NCBI RefSeq assembly: GCF_002817655.1
Contig: NZ_NWQK01000001.1
Coordinates: 186,001-250,000 of the forward strand
Length of the DNA: 64,000 bases
Source of the DNA: Candidatus Chlamydia corallus
Lineage (GTDB): Bacteria; Chlamydiota; Chlamydiia; Chlamydiales; Chlamydiaceae
Reading direction: 5' to 3'
The translations under genes were made by a program, and so were the position numbers. Positions 9,506 to 19,294 of this stretch are shown here, one piece after another. Under the pieces are notes generated by a model. That model was given only the letters and a program-made list of their open reading frames with translations. It had not been told where the DNA came from and ran no database searches. Positions within the stretch are counted from its first letter, which is position 1; each line of letters opens with the position of its first letter.

Positions 9506-9797
9506 AAAGTTTCAAAAATAAGATCCTATTTTCTTAATCTCTTGAATAACTTTTAACAGCGGATACAAATTATTTTTTGAAAAAAATAAAAAAAGACGAT
9601 TTGCCTTAAACGCCAGTCTTTCCTAATCTTTAATCCCTTCTAGATATTTTTTAGAAGTTGTATATATGCGCTAATTGCATTTATTTTGTAATATAGCGAA
9701 ATATGCAATCTTTAAAATCGCCCCCTCTTTTTAACCCAGAGAAAAGAGCGGTATTTATTGGGGCGACAGACAAATATAGCCGAGCATAAGGACAATT

Positions 9798-12257
9798 GTG
9801 GACTCTACAAGCAACAGCGACTCCCCCATCTTAGATCCAAATCCAGAAGATGTTGAAAAGCTTTTAGATGAATCTGAAGAGGAATCCGAAGATCAATCTA
9901 CTGAGCGTTTGCTTCCTTCTGAGTTATTTATCCTTCCGTTAAATAAAAGACCATTTTTCCCAGGCATGGCTGCGCCCATTCTGATTGAATCTGGTCCTTA
10001 TTACGAAGTATTAAAAGTCCTAGCGAAGTCATCCCAAAAATATATTGGTCTGGTCTTAACCAAAAAAGAGAATGCCGACATTTTAAAAGTTAATTTTAAC
10101 CAGATGTATAAAACTGGGGTAGCAGCAAGAATACTCCGTATCATGCCAATCGAGGGCGGTAGTGCCCAAGTCCTTTTAAGCATTGAAGAACGTATACGCA
10201 TTATAGAACCTGTTAAAGACAAGTATCTCAAAGCTCATGTTTCTTATCATGCAGACAATAAAGAGCTTACAGAAGAGCTAAAAGCTTACTCTATTAGTAT
10301 TGTCTCTGTTATCAAGGACCTTTTAAAACTGAATCCTCTGTTTAAAGAAGAGCTTCAGATTTTTCTTGGCCATTCAGATTTTACTGAACCAGGTAAGCTT
10401 GCTGATTTTTCTGTTGCTCTAACGACAGCAACACGGGAAGAGCTCCAAGCAGTCTTAGAAACAACGAATATGCATGATCGCATTGATAAAGCACTGATCT
10501 TACTAAAAAAGGAACTAGACTTAAGCCGTCTACAGAGCAGCATCAATCAAAAAATCGAAGCTACGATTACAAAAAGCCAGAAGGAATTCTTCTTAAAAGA
10601 ACAGTTAAAAACGATTAAAAAAGAACTGGGTTTAGAGAAAGAAGACCGCGCTATTGATATAGAAAAGTTTTCAGAAAGGCTAAGAAAGCGTCATGTCCCT
10701 GACTATGCTATGGAAGTCATTCAAGATGAAATTGAAAAACTTCAAACTTTAGAAACTTCTTCTGCGGAATATACCGTATGCCGCAATTATCTGGATTGGC
10801 TAACCATCATTCCTTGGGGCATACAAAGTAAAGAATATCATGACTTAAAAAAAGCAGAAGTCATCCTTAATAAGGACCACTACGGTCTTGATGAGATTAA
10901 ACAACGCATTCTAGAGTTAATTAGTGTAGGCAAGCTTTCCAAAGGATTAAAAGGAAGTATCATCTGTCTTGTAGGCCCCCCAGGAGTTGGGAAAACAAGT
11001 ATAGGGCGCAGCATTGCTAAAGTCCTCCATAGAAAGTTTTTCCGTTTCTCTGTAGGAGGGATGCGTGATGAGGCGGAGATTAAAGGTCATCGCCGCACCT
11101 ATATTGGAGCTATGCCTGGAAAAATGGTACAAGCTCTCAAGCAAAGCCAAGCTATGAATCCTGTCATTATGATTGATGAGGTAGATAAAATTGGTGCTAG
11201 TTATCATGGAGACCCAGCCTCTGCTCTGCTAGAGGTTTTAGATCCTGAGCAAAACAAAGATTTTCTCGATCACTATTTGGATGTACGTGTTGATCTATCT
11301 AATGTACTATTCATTCTGACGGCTAATGTTCTAGATACAATCCCTGATCCTCTTTTAGATCGCATGGAGATTCTCCGACTTTCTGGTTACATTTTAGAAG
11401 AGAAGTTTCAAATTGCGAAAAAGTATCTGGTTCCCAAAGCACGCAAAGAAATGGGTTTAACAGCGAGTGAAGTAAATTTCCAACCCGAAGCTTTAAAATA
11501 CATGATCAATAACTATGCACGAGAAGCTGGGGTACGTACTCTCAATGGCAATATCAAAAAAGTACTAAGAAAAGTAGCTTTAAAGATTGTTCAAAATCAA
11601 GAAAAAGCTAAATCTAAGAAGATTTCTTTTAAAATCTCTTCGAAAAACCTACAGACCTACTTAGGCAAACCGCTATTTTCTAGTGACCGCTTCTATGAAT
11701 CAACTCCTGTAGGAGTAGCAACAGGACTTGCCTGGACTTCTTTAGGGGGAGCCACTCTATATATAGAAAGCGTGCAAGTTTCTTCGATGAAAACAGACAT
11801 GCATCTTACAGGTCAGGCTGGAGAGGTCATGAAGGAATCTTCTCAGATTGCTTGGACCTATCTTCACAGTGCTCTCAGTCGGTATGCTCCAGGTTATACG
11901 TTCTTTCAAAAATCTCAAGTGCATATCCATATTCCTGAGGGAGCCACCCCTAAAGATGGTCCTTCTGCAGGCATTACTATGGTTACCTCTCTCCTTTCCC
12001 TGCTATTAGAAATTCCAGTAGTAAATAATTTGGGAATGACTGGAGAAATCACTCTAACAGGCCGTGTTTTAGGTGTAGGAGGTATTCGAGAAAAGCTGAT
12101 TGCAGCTCGAAGATCGCGATTAAACATCTTGATTTTCCCTGAAGACAATCGTAGAGATTACGAAGAGCTTCCTGGATATCTAAAAACAGGCCTAAAGATA
12201 CATTTTGTTTCTCACTATGATGATGTTTTCAAAGTTGCTTTTCCCAAGGTAAAATAA
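9798..12257 (+). CDS. lon: ATP-dependent protease La (Lon)
   Basis: Cytoplasmic AAA+ serine protease that degrades damaged and short-lived proteins. The start is GTG at 9798 with AAGGA about six bases upstream; no ATG fits better. At 819 residues it is full length. The substrate-binding N-domain (about 40-240) is followed by the AAA module with Walker A GPPGVGKTS near 393 and Walker B MIDEVDKIG near 458. The C-terminal protease domain has the DGPSAG catalytic serine near S723 and the REKLIAA catalytic lysine near K766, the usual 43-residue spacing. An acidic N-terminal extension (about 1-38) precedes the family core. A perfect inverted repeat follows the gene. Confidence 0.97.
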   Translation: MDSTSNSDSPILDPNPEDVEKLLDESEEESEDQSTERLLPSELFILPLNKRPFFPGMAAPILIESGPYYEVLKVLAKSSQKYIGLVLTKKENADILKVNFNQMYKTGVAARILRIMPIEGGSAQVLLSIEERIRIIEPVKDKYLKAHVSYHADNKELTEELKAYSISIVSVIKDLLKLNPLFKEELQIFLGHSDFTEPGKLADFSVALTTATREELQAVLETTNMHDRIDKALILLKKELDLSRLQSSINQKIEATITKSQKEFFLKEQLKTIKKELGLEKEDRAIDIEKFSERLRKRHVPDYAMEVIQDEIEKLQTLETSSAEYTVCRNYLDWLTIIPWGIQSKEYHDLKKAEVILNKDHYGLDEIKQRILELISVGKLSKGLKGSIICLVGPPGVGKTSIGRSIAKVLHRKFFRFSVGGMRDEAEIKGHRRTYIGAMPGKMVQALKQSQAMNPVIMIDEVDKIGASYHGDPASALLEVLDPEQNKDFLDHYLDVRVDLSNVLFILTANVLDTIPDPLLDRMEILRLSGYILEEKFQIAKKYLVPKARKEMGLTASEVNFQPEALKYMINNYAREAGVRTLNGNIKKVLRKVALKIVQNQEKAKSKKISFKISSKNLQTYLGKPLFSSDRFYESTPVGVATGLAWTSLGGATLYIESVQVSSMKTDMHLTGQAGEVMKESSQIAWTYLHSALSRYAPGYTFFQKSQVHIHIPEGATPKDGPSAGITMVTSLLSLLLEIPVVNNLGMTGEITLTGRVLGVGGIREKLIAARRSRLNILIFPEDNRRDYEELPGYLKTGLKIHFVSHYDDVFKVAFPKVK

Positions 12258-12287
12258 TAAACCGAGTGCAATCTACGTTTCAAAAGT

Positions 12288-12332
12288 ACTTTTTTATACG
12301 CACTAAGGTACATTTGATTCGTATAAAAAAGT
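12288..12332 (+). terminator. Inverted repeat downstream of lon
   Basis: Perfect 13-base arms, ACTTTTTTATACG at 12288-12300 and CGTATAAAAAAGT at 12320-12332, around a 19-base loop. It begins 31 bases after the lon stop codon and before the next gene. The stem is AT-rich and only a short T-containing run follows, so it may be a weak terminator or an mRNA-stabilising stem. Confidence 0.5.
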
Positions 12333-12401
12333 CTGTATATTTACAAAGAGACCTCGAATACATAAGCTGTTCTTTCGTACAGCTTTAATCTAAATTTTGC
12401 T

Positions 12402-13268
12402 ATGCCTAATCTTATTCCAAGCCTTCGTCACTCACGCTCTTCTCATATCCATGACCCTCAACAAATTCAACCAATAGCTCGATCTAAATCTGTTAAAGAG
12501 ATTTGCGAGATTGCCTATCTAATCATCCTGTGTATTCTCAGCCTCCTAGTTGTTACGGGAGCTATAACGATAATGTTTTCTGACGTAGGAATGCCTATTT
12601 GTTTAATCTCACTAGCACTCCTAATCCTTATGTCGATTTTCAATCCATGTCTTGTTCGTTGGATATTCACAAGAGAACCGAAAGAACTTCCAAAAGAAGA
12701 TGAAGCTCGATCACAACCTAAAAAATCCGCTACTAAAAAAGCTATCCCAGAATCATCCCAAGATCATCAGGACACTAAAACCTTGAAAAACATCTTAAGA
12801 AAGCAATTAGAAAAAGGAGTAGGCTATGTAGCGAACAAATTCAAAGGCAATGAGGAGCCTGAATCAAAAATCTCTCAACAACAGCTGAAGCATAGGCAAA
12901 TCAGGCGCGCTTCTGAAATCGAATCTAGTGATTCTTCCCCCAAAAGCCCTCCCAAAGCTAGGTTAGCACCCCTCAGTCCCAAGATCTCTAGCACTGCCAA
13001 GACAAAAATCCCGAAAAAGAAGAAAACCAAACGCTTCTCGCATGGAATCCAAGGCAATAAAGAAGCCCAGTCTAGAAAAAAAAGACCTACAGTTACGCAA
13101 AAAAAAGAATCAAAGCTTATTGAAAATCAAAATTCAGAAAGTGAGAGCTCTCCTTCTTCATCTCCACCACCTATGCAACGAAAATGCATATTACCTTGGT
13201 TCTACAAATCATCTTCCCATCCTTCTGAAGTTGTAGACAATAGTAATGAAGAAAAAAAAGAAAAATAA
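12402..13268 (+). CDS. Putative inclusion-membrane protein with basic, low-complexity C-terminus
   Basis: A 288-residue protein of unknown function between lon and rnz, the place of a chlamydial hypothetical gene (CT345 position). Two adjacent hydrophobic helices lie at about 36-60 and 64-90 (ICEIAYLIILCILSLLVV, then GMPICLISLALLILMSIF), the bilobed pattern of Inc proteins. The remaining roughly 190 residues are Lys/Ser-rich, very basic and probably disordered (KSPPKARLAPLSPK, KTKIPKKKKTKRF). A short Cys/Trp patch, CILPWFYKSS, stands near the end. Location and secretion are inferred. Confidence 0.7.
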   Translation: MPNLIPSLRHSRSSHIHDPQQIQPIARSKSVKEICEIAYLIILCILSLLVVTGAITIMFSDVGMPICLISLALLILMSIFNPCLVRWIFTREPKELPKEDEARSQPKKSATKKAIPESSQDHQDTKTLKNILRKQLEKGVGYVANKFKGNEEPESKISQQQLKHRQIRRASEIESSDSSPKSPPKARLAPLSPKISSTAKTKIPKKKKTKRFSHGIQGNKEAQSRKKRPTVTQKKESKLIENQNSESESSPSSSPPPMQRKCILPWFYKSSSHPSEVVDNSNEEKKEK

Positions 13269-13364
13269 GATTTTAAATGATAAAAAAAATGTCATTCAAA
13301 AGTTATAGTGGAGTATATAATTTCAATTAGTTTATTCTATGAATTTTTCTTAAAGTAAATCCTT

Positions 13365-14291
13365 ATGAGTTCCAGAGAGTTAATTATTTTAGGGTGTTCG
13401 AGCCAACAGCCTACGCGAACACGTAATCAAGGAGCCTATTTGTTTCGCTGGAATGGTGAGGGCCTACTTTTTGATCCTGGTGAGGGTACGCAGCGGCAAT
13501 TCATCTTTGCAAATATTACTCCTACAACAGTAAATAGAATTTTTGTCAGTCATTTCCATGGAGACCATTGTTTGGGTCTAGGTTCCATGCTGATGCGGCT
13601 TAACTTAGACAAGGTCTTCCACCCTATCCATTGTTATTATCCTGCTTCAGGAAAAAAATATTTTGACCGCTTACGCTACGGCACTATTTATCATGAAACG
13701 ATCCAGGTAATTGAGCATCCTGTCTCTGAGGAAGGGATTGTTGAAGATTTCGGTAGTTTTCGTATTGAAGCACGACGACTCCAACATCAGGTAGACACCC
13801 TAGGATGGAGAATCACTGAACCAGACACGATAAAATTTCTTCCTGAAGAACTGCTATCTCGAGGCATTCGTGGTGCGATTATCCAGGATCTCATTCGAGA
13901 CGAACAAATCTCCATAAACGGTTCTACAGTATATCTTAGTGATGTTAGCTACATTCGCAAGGGTGATAGCATTGCTATTATTGCTGACACTCTGCCTTGC
14001 CAAGCTGCTATAGATCTCGCAAAAAACAGTTGCATGATGTTATGTGAAAGCACGTACCTTGAACAGCACCGCCATCTTGCTGAAAGTCATTTTCATATGA
14101 CTGCAAAACAAGCAGCCACTCTTGCGAAACATGCTAAAGCACAAAAATTGGTTCTCACTCACTTCTCTGCACGCTACTTAAATCTGGATGATTTTTATAA
14201 AGAAGCTTCGGCTATTTTCCCTAATGTTTCCGTAGCACAGGAATATCACAGCTACCCCTTCCCTAAAAATTCTCTTCTAAATAATAGATAG
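13365..14291 (+). CDS. rnz: Ribonuclease Z (tRNA 3'-processing endonuclease)
   Basis: Zinc-dependent metallo-beta-lactamase nuclease that cuts the 3' trailer from tRNA precursors lacking encoded CCA. The motif [15 protein letters not shown] lies near residues 64-78, the arylsulfatase-like [13 protein letters not shown] near the N-terminus, and [20 protein letters not shown] and LTHFSARY in the C-terminal half supply further metal ligands. At 308 residues it is the usual bacterial size. Older chlamydial annotations call it atsA. The tRNA-Ser at 41358-41444 does not encode CCA, consistent with a need for this enzyme. Confidence 0.92.
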   Translation: MSSRELIILGCSSQQPTRTRNQGAYLFRWNGEGLLFDPGEGTQRQFIFANITPTTVNRIFVSHFHGDHCLGLGSMLMRLNLDKVFHPIHCYYPASGKKYFDRLRYGTIYHETIQVIEHPVSEEGIVEDFGSFRIEARRLQHQVDTLGWRITEPDTIKFLPEELLSRGIRGAIIQDLIRDEQISINGSTVYLSDVSYIRKGDSIAIIADTLPCQAAIDLAKNSCMMLCESTYLEQHRHLAESHFHMTAKQAATLAKHAKAQKLVLTHFSARYLNLDDFYKEASAIFPNVSVAQEYHSYPFPKNSLLNNR

Positions 14292-14369
14292 CTTGAAAAG
14301 AATAGTAAACGCTAGCCTAACTTTAAAGGAAAGTGTTCTATAGTCTTTATTGTAAGGTAAAGAGAAGTT

Positions 14370-15308
14370 ATGATCGCCTCTATCTATTCATTCTTAGACT
14401 ATTTGAAAATGGTCAAAGGTGCCTCCCCACACACATTAAGAAATTATTGTTTAGATCTTAACGGGTTAAAGAATTTTTTAGAGAAACATGGAAACCTCCT
14501 TCCTTCACCTCCTCTAAAGCTAACGATAGAAGACCGTACAGTTGCTGATCTTCCCTTTTCTTTATTTACGAAAGAGCACATACGCATGTATGCCGCAAAA
14601 CTTATAGAAAATGGCAAGGCTAAGCGAACGATTAAGCGCTGTCTCTCTTCAATTAAAAGTTTTGCGAATTACTGTGTTATTCAAAAAATTCTTTTGGAAA
14701 ATCCCGCTGCAACTATCCAAGGGCCTCGCCTTCCCAAAGAACTGCCATCCCCTATGACCTATGCGCAAGTCGAGATACTCATGGCCACTCCTGACCTTGC
14801 TAAATATCACGGACTCCGTGATCGCTGCCTCATGGAGCTTTTCTATAGTTCAGGTTTGAGAATTAGTGAAATTGTCGCTATCAATAAACGGGACTTAGAT
14901 TTAAGTACCCACCTCCTTCGCATACGCGGTAAAGGAAAGAAAGAAAGAATTATTCCTGTCACATCTCATGCCATACAATGGATACAAACCTATCTTAACC
15001 ATCCAGACAGAAAGCCTTTAGAACGTGATCCGCAAGCGCTCTTTCTCAATTGCTTTGGGACTCGGCTTTCCACACGATCTATAGACAGAAAATTTCAGGA
15101 GTATCTCCGACGTTCTGGACTTTCAGGACACATCACCCCCCACACCATCCGTCATACTATAGCAACCCATTGGCTAGAGAGTGGTATGGATCTAAAGACA
15201 ATTCAAGCACTTCTTGGTCATAGTTCGCTAGAGACAACAACTGTCTATACCCAAGTTTCTATAAAGTTAAAAAAACAAACGCACCGAGAAGCCCATCCTC
15301 ACGCTTAA
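14370..15308 (+). CDS. xerC: Tyrosine recombinase XerC
   Basis: Site-specific recombinase acting with XerD at dif to resolve chromosome dimers. The N-terminal SAM-like DNA-binding domain spans about 1-105. In the catalytic domain I see the first Arg in SSGLRISEI, the beta-hairpin Lys in [14 protein letters not shown], and the nucleophile Tyr in TTVYTQVS with HS and GH motifs before it. At 312 residues it is full length. It lies within a plus-strand run of housekeeping genes, not next to a mobile element, so it is a chromosomal Xer and not a phage integrase. Confidence 0.92.
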   Translation: MIASIYSFLDYLKMVKGASPHTLRNYCLDLNGLKNFLEKHGNLLPSPPLKLTIEDRTVADLPFSLFTKEHIRMYAAKLIENGKAKRTIKRCLSSIKSFANYCVIQKILLENPAATIQGPRLPKELPSPMTYAQVEILMATPDLAKYHGLRDRCLMELFYSSGLRISEIVAINKRDLDLSTHLLRIRGKGKKERIIPVTSHAIQWIQTYLNHPDRKPLERDPQALFLNCFGTRLSTRSIDRKFQEYLRRSGLSGHITPHTIRHTIATHWLESGMDLKTIQALLGHSSLETTTVYTQVSIKLKKQTHREAHPHA

Positions 15309-15362
15309 GAGAAGAAGGCAAAGCTCTTGTACTCTAAGAAGCACTTTGTTATGCTTTTTGCT

Positions 15363-16955
15363 ATGAGCATAGTATTAGATAAAATTGGCAAATCTTTGGG
15401 CACTCGAATTTTATTCGATGATGTGTCGGTAGTTTTCAATCCTGGAAATTGCTACGGTCTTACTGGTCCTAACGGGGCAGGAAAGTCTACGCTTCTAAAA
15501 ATCATTATGGGAATGATAGAGCCTACAAAGGGTTCGATTTCTTTACCCAAAAAAGTTGGAATTCTACGCCAAAATATCGATAGCTTTCATGATGTGACTG
15601 TTCTAGATTGCGTGATCATGGGGAACGCCCGTCTTTGGGAAGCTTTACAACGTCGTGACGATCTCTATCTACAAGAGTTTACTGATGCTATTGGAATGGA
15701 GCTTGGTGAAATTGAAGAGATCATCGGGGAAGAAAATGGCTATCGAGCGGATTCAGAAGCCGAAGAACTATTAATAGGCATTGGTATTCCTAGCGAGCTG
15801 TTTGGTAAGAAAATGGCTCTGATTCCTATAGACCTACAGTTTCGGGTTCTTCTCTGCCAGGCACTCTTTGGTCATCCTGAAGCTCTTCTTCTTGATGAGC
15901 CAACAAACCACCTCGATCTCTATTCGATTAATTGGCTAGGAAACTTTTTAAAGAGTTATGAAGGTACTGTCATTGTAGTAAGTCACGACCGTCATTTCTT
16001 AAATACGATTACCACACACATTGCTGACATTGATTACGACACGATTATTATCTATCCTGGCAACTACGATGACATGGTAGGGATGAAAACCGCATCTCGC
16101 GAACAAGAAAAAGCTGATATCAAATCTAAAGAGAAGAAAATTTCTCAGCTCAAGGAGTTTGTAGCTAAATTTGGTGCTGGATCACGAGCAAGTCAGGTGC
16201 AATCTCGATTAAGAGAGATTAAGAAACTTCAGCCACAAGAACTAAAAAAATCCAATATCCAACGTCCCTACATTCGTTTTCCTGTATCTGATAAGTCACC
16301 AGGAAAAGTTGTATTATCCCTAGAAGGGGTTACAAAAAGTTATGGAGACCACCAGGTAATCCATTCCTTTTCTTTGGAGATTTATCAAGGAGACAAGCTT
16401 GGCATTATTGGAAACAATGGTCTAGGCAAAACTACATTAATGAAATTGCTTGCAGGCGTTGAGGCCCCTTCTTCTGGAGTGATAAAGCTAGGACACCAAG
16501 CGATATGTTCATACTTTCCCCAGAATCATAGTGATGTTTTAGCCGATTGTGGTCAAGAGACCCTATTTGAGTGGTTACGCAATCGGAAGACAGGCATTAA
16601 TGATCAAGAAATCCGTAGTGTTTTGGGAAAAATGCTCTTTGGAGGCGATGATGCTTTCAAACAGATCCAAGCGCTATCTGGGGGAGAGACTGCTCGTCTT
16701 CTCATGGCGGGGATTATGTTAGAAAATCATAATGTTCTTCTTCTTGATGAAGCTAACAACCACCTAGACCTAGAGTCTGTTTCTGCCCTTTCTTGGGCTA
16801 TCAACGATTATAAAGGCACAGCAATTTTCGTCGCTCATGACAGGGGCCTTATTCAAGACTGTGCTACCAAATTATTGATCTTTGATAAAGATAAAATTAC
16901 ATTCTTTGATGGGACTATGGCAGACTATACTGCGAGCCACAAGCAATTACTCTAA
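15363..16955 (+). CDS. ABC-F family ATPase, YbiT-like
   Basis: Soluble tandem-ATPase protein of the ABC-F group, which acts on ribosomes and not in transport. I start it at ATG 15363 (MSIVLDKIGKSLG), giving 530 residues, the length I know for E. coli YbiT. The first ATPase has Walker A GPNGAGKST near 36-44 and LLLDEPTNHLD, but its signature region reads IPIDLQFRVLLC in place of LSGGQ, a known YbiT feature. The second has GNNGLGKTT, LSGGETARLLM and an altered Walker B, LLLDEANNHLD. The charged linker near 240-290 is the P-site tRNA-interaction motif. No membrane segments are present. Confidence 0.88.
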   Translation: MSIVLDKIGKSLGTRILFDDVSVVFNPGNCYGLTGPNGAGKSTLLKIIMGMIEPTKGSISLPKKVGILRQNIDSFHDVTVLDCVIMGNARLWEALQRRDDLYLQEFTDAIGMELGEIEEIIGEENGYRADSEAEELLIGIGIPSELFGKKMALIPIDLQFRVLLCQALFGHPEALLLDEPTNHLDLYSINWLGNFLKSYEGTVIVVSHDRHFLNTITTHIADIDYDTIIIYPGNYDDMVGMKTASREQEKADIKSKEKKISQLKEFVAKFGAGSRASQVQSRLREIKKLQPQELKKSNIQRPYIRFPVSDKSPGKVVLSLEGVTKSYGDHQVIHSFSLEIYQGDKLGIIGNNGLGKTTLMKLLAGVEAPSSGVIKLGHQAICSYFPQNHSDVLADCGQETLFEWLRNRKTGINDQEIRSVLGKMLFGGDDAFKQIQALSGGETARLLMAGIMLENHNVLLLDEANNHLDLESVSALSWAINDYKGTAIFVAHDRGLIQDCATKLLIFDKDKITFFDGTMADYTASHKQLL

Positions 16956-16998
16956 ACATTATCTAGTATAAAGAAAGCTCTTGAGGAGTCTCTATTCT

Positions 16999-17592
16999 AT
17001 GTTGCTTCCTTTAGTCTTAGGATCTTCTTCTCCAAGAAGAAAAGCTATTTTAGAAGATCTTCGTATTCCTTTTACTGTGATTGCCCCAGATTTTGATGAA
17101 AGGCAAATCAATTATTCTGGGGATCCTATAGCCTATACACAAGAGCTTGCCATAAGAAAAGCTTACGCTGTTTCTGAACTAAGGTCTCATTCTGATTGTA
17201 TTATCATCACTGGTGATACCATTGTTGTTTATGAGGACCGTATTTTCAATAAGCCTCAAGACAAGATGGAAGCTGTGGGTATGTTAAAGACATTGAGAAA
17301 TCAAACGCATGAGGTGATCACCAGCATTGTCTTATTGCATAATCAAAAACTCCTGAAAGGATCGGAAAGTTCCCAAATCTCATTTACTATGATTCCTGAT
17401 CACCGCCTAGAGTCTTATATTGACACCGTGGGAACATTAAATAATTGTGGTGCTTATGATATCTGCAATGGTGGGGGCTTGATTTTACAAAAGATCCATG
17501 GATGTTTGTATAATGTTCAGGGTCTCCCTATCCAAACACTGAAATACTTGTTAGAGGAGTTCAACATCGATCTATGGGACTATTCTACCTAA
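16999..17592 (+). CDS. maf: Maf-like nucleotide pyrophosphatase
   Basis: House-cleaning enzyme of the Maf/HAM1 fold that hydrolyses dTTP, UTP or modified nucleotides. The start at 16999 (MLLPLVLGSSSPRRKAIL) has GAGGAG about ten bases upstream; a TTG at 16981 would add six residues. The signature SSSPRRKAIL is near residue 10, and ITGDTIVVY, NKPQD and the C-terminal GAYDICNGGG block complete the family pattern. The last 19 bases overlap the start of the next gene, so the two are almost certainly translationally coupled. Confidence 0.88.
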   Translation: MLLPLVLGSSSPRRKAILEDLRIPFTVIAPDFDERQINYSGDPIAYTQELAIRKAYAVSELRSHSDCIIITGDTIVVYEDRIFNKPQDKMEAVGMLKTLRNQTHEVITSIVLLHNQKLLKGSESSQISFTMIPDHRLESYIDTVGTLNNCGAYDICNGGGLILQKIHGCLYNVQGLPIQTLKYLLEEFNIDLWDYST

Positions 17593-19280
17593 CTCTCCTT
17601 GGATTTTTATTCTGCAGTCTTCCTGTTTCTCTTGTAGCTAAATTTCCTGAGTCTGTAAGCCATAAAATCCTTTATATAAGCACACAATCTATACAACAAG
17701 CATTAGAGATCTACCTTGATGCTTTAGATACCTATGCAGATCATGATTTCTTTGTTTTAAGAAAAATCGGTGAAGACTGTCTTAAGCAAGGCATCCGCTC
17801 CTCAGATCCTCAAACCAGAAAAAGTACTATTATTGGTGCAGGACTTGCAGGATCTTCAGAAGCCTTGGACGTACTTTCCCAAGCTATGGAGACTCCAGAT
17901 CCCCTACAGCAGCTACTTGTTCTATCAGCAGTCTCAGGACATCTTGGGAAAACCTCTGATGAGTTGCTTTTTAAAGCTTTAGCATCTCCCTATCCTATCA
18001 TCCGCTTAGAAGCGGCATACAGACTTGCTAATTTGAAGAACACTAGAGTAATTGATCATCTACATTCTTTCATTCACAAGCTTCCTGAAGAAATCCAATG
18101 CCTATCTGCAGCAATATTTCTATGTTTGGAAACTGAGGAATCTGATGCTTATATTCGAGATCTTCTAGCTGCTAAAAAAAGTTCCATTCGCAGTGCAACA
18201 GCGTTACTGATCGGAGAATACCAACAAAAACGCTTTCTCCCCACCCTTAGAAATTTACTAACAAGTGCTTCTCCTCAAGATCAAGAAGCCGTTCTTTATG
18301 CTTTAGGAAAGCTTAAAGATGGTCAAAGCTACTACAATATAAAAAAACAATTACAAAAGACTGATATTGATGTAACTTTAGCAGCAGCTCAAGCTTTGAT
18401 TGCTTTGGGGAAGGAGGAGGATGCGCTTCCTGTTATAAAAAAGCAAGCACTTGAGGAACGTCCCCGTGCCCTATATGCCCTACGCCATTTACCTTCTGAA
18501 ATAGGAATTCCAATTGCCCTTCCGATATTCCTAAAAACTAAAAATAGTGAAACCAAGTTGAATGCGGCTTTGGCTCTTTTAGAGTTGGGGTGTGACGCAC
18601 CTGAACTCATCGAGTATATTACAGATTGGCTAGTCGAACCACATTATAATGAGACACTGACCTTGAGTTTCTCTAAAGGGCATACTTTGCAAAATTGGAA
18701 GCGAGTGAGCATAATTGTCCCTCAAGATCGCCAGGAAAAAGAAAGGTTACTCTCAACAGCCCGTGTTGTTGAAGAACAGATCCTAACGTTTCTCTTCCGC
18801 CTACCTAAAGAAGCTTACCTACCCTGTATTTATAAGCTTTTGGCAAGTCAGAAAACTCAGCTTGCCGCTACAGCAATTTCTTTTTTAAGTCACATCTCGA
18901 ATCAAAAAGCCTTAGATCTACTCTTTCAAGCTGCAAAGCTTCCTGGAGAACCTATCATCCGAGCCTATGCCGATCTTGCAATTTACAATCTCACTAAAGA
19001 TCCTGAAAAAAAACGCTCTCTCCATGATCACGCCAGAAATCTAATTCAAAAAACATTGTTATTTGTTGACACTGAAAATCAAAGACCCAATCCCAAGATG
19101 CCGTATCTACGCTATCAGGTGACTCCAGAAAGTCGTACTAAGCTCATGTTGGATATTCTAGAAACACTAGCTATCTCAAAGTCTTTCGAAGATATTCGTT
19201 TATTGATACAACTCATGGCAGAGGGACATGTGAAAAATTTCCCAATCCTTGCAGGGTTACTCATAAAAATCGTGGAGTAA
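17574..19280 (+). CDS. Secreted HEAT-like repeat protein
   Basis: A 568-residue protein with an N-terminal signal peptide (GLFYLTLLGFLFCSLPVSLVA) and a body of alpha-helical HEAT-like repeats. Examples are SSEALDVLSQAMETPDP, PIIRLEAAYRLANLKN, SSIRSATALLIGEYQ and DVTLAAAQALIALGKEE. It overlaps the end of maf by 19 bases and ends 14 bases before the lptD-like gene. The three genes therefore look like one transcript, and a periplasmic scaffold role in outer-membrane assembly can be imagined but not shown. Conserved chlamydial hypothetical (CT350/351 position); function unknown. Confidence 0.8.
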   Translation: MGLFYLTLLGFLFCSLPVSLVAKFPESVSHKILYISTQSIQQALEIYLDALDTYADHDFFVLRKIGEDCLKQGIRSSDPQTRKSTIIGAGLAGSSEALDVLSQAMETPDPLQQLLVLSAVSGHLGKTSDELLFKALASPYPIIRLEAAYRLANLKNTRVIDHLHSFIHKLPEEIQCLSAAIFLCLETEESDAYIRDLLAAKKSSIRSATALLIGEYQQKRFLPTLRNLLTSASPQDQEAVLYALGKLKDGQSYYNIKKQLQKTDIDVTLAAAQALIALGKEEDALPVIKKQALEERPRALYALRHLPSEIGIPIALPIFLKTKNSETKLNAALALLELGCDAPELIEYITDWLVEPHYNETLTLSFSKGHTLQNWKRVSIIVPQDRQEKERLLSTARVVEEQILTFLFRLPKEAYLPCIYKLLASQKTQLAATAISFLSHISNQKALDLLFQAAKLPGEPIIRAYADLAIYNLTKDPEKKRSLHDHARNLIQKTLLFVDTENQRPNPKMPYLRYQVTPESRTKLMLDILETLAISKSFEDIRLLIQLMAEGHVKNFPILAGLLIKIVE

Positions 19281-19294
19281 CCTAAGCTGCTTTT

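Noticed and set aside
9540-9797. Short inverted repeats upstream of lon (AAAGAC/GTCTTT and CGCTA/TAGCG) as possible heat-shock operators
   Set aside because: They do not match the CIRCE sequence, and arms of five or six bases are expected by chance here.
14370-15308. Possibility that the tyrosine recombinase marks an integrated element
   Set aside because: It sits among conserved housekeeping genes, has XerC length, and no att-like repeats or phage genes are nearby.
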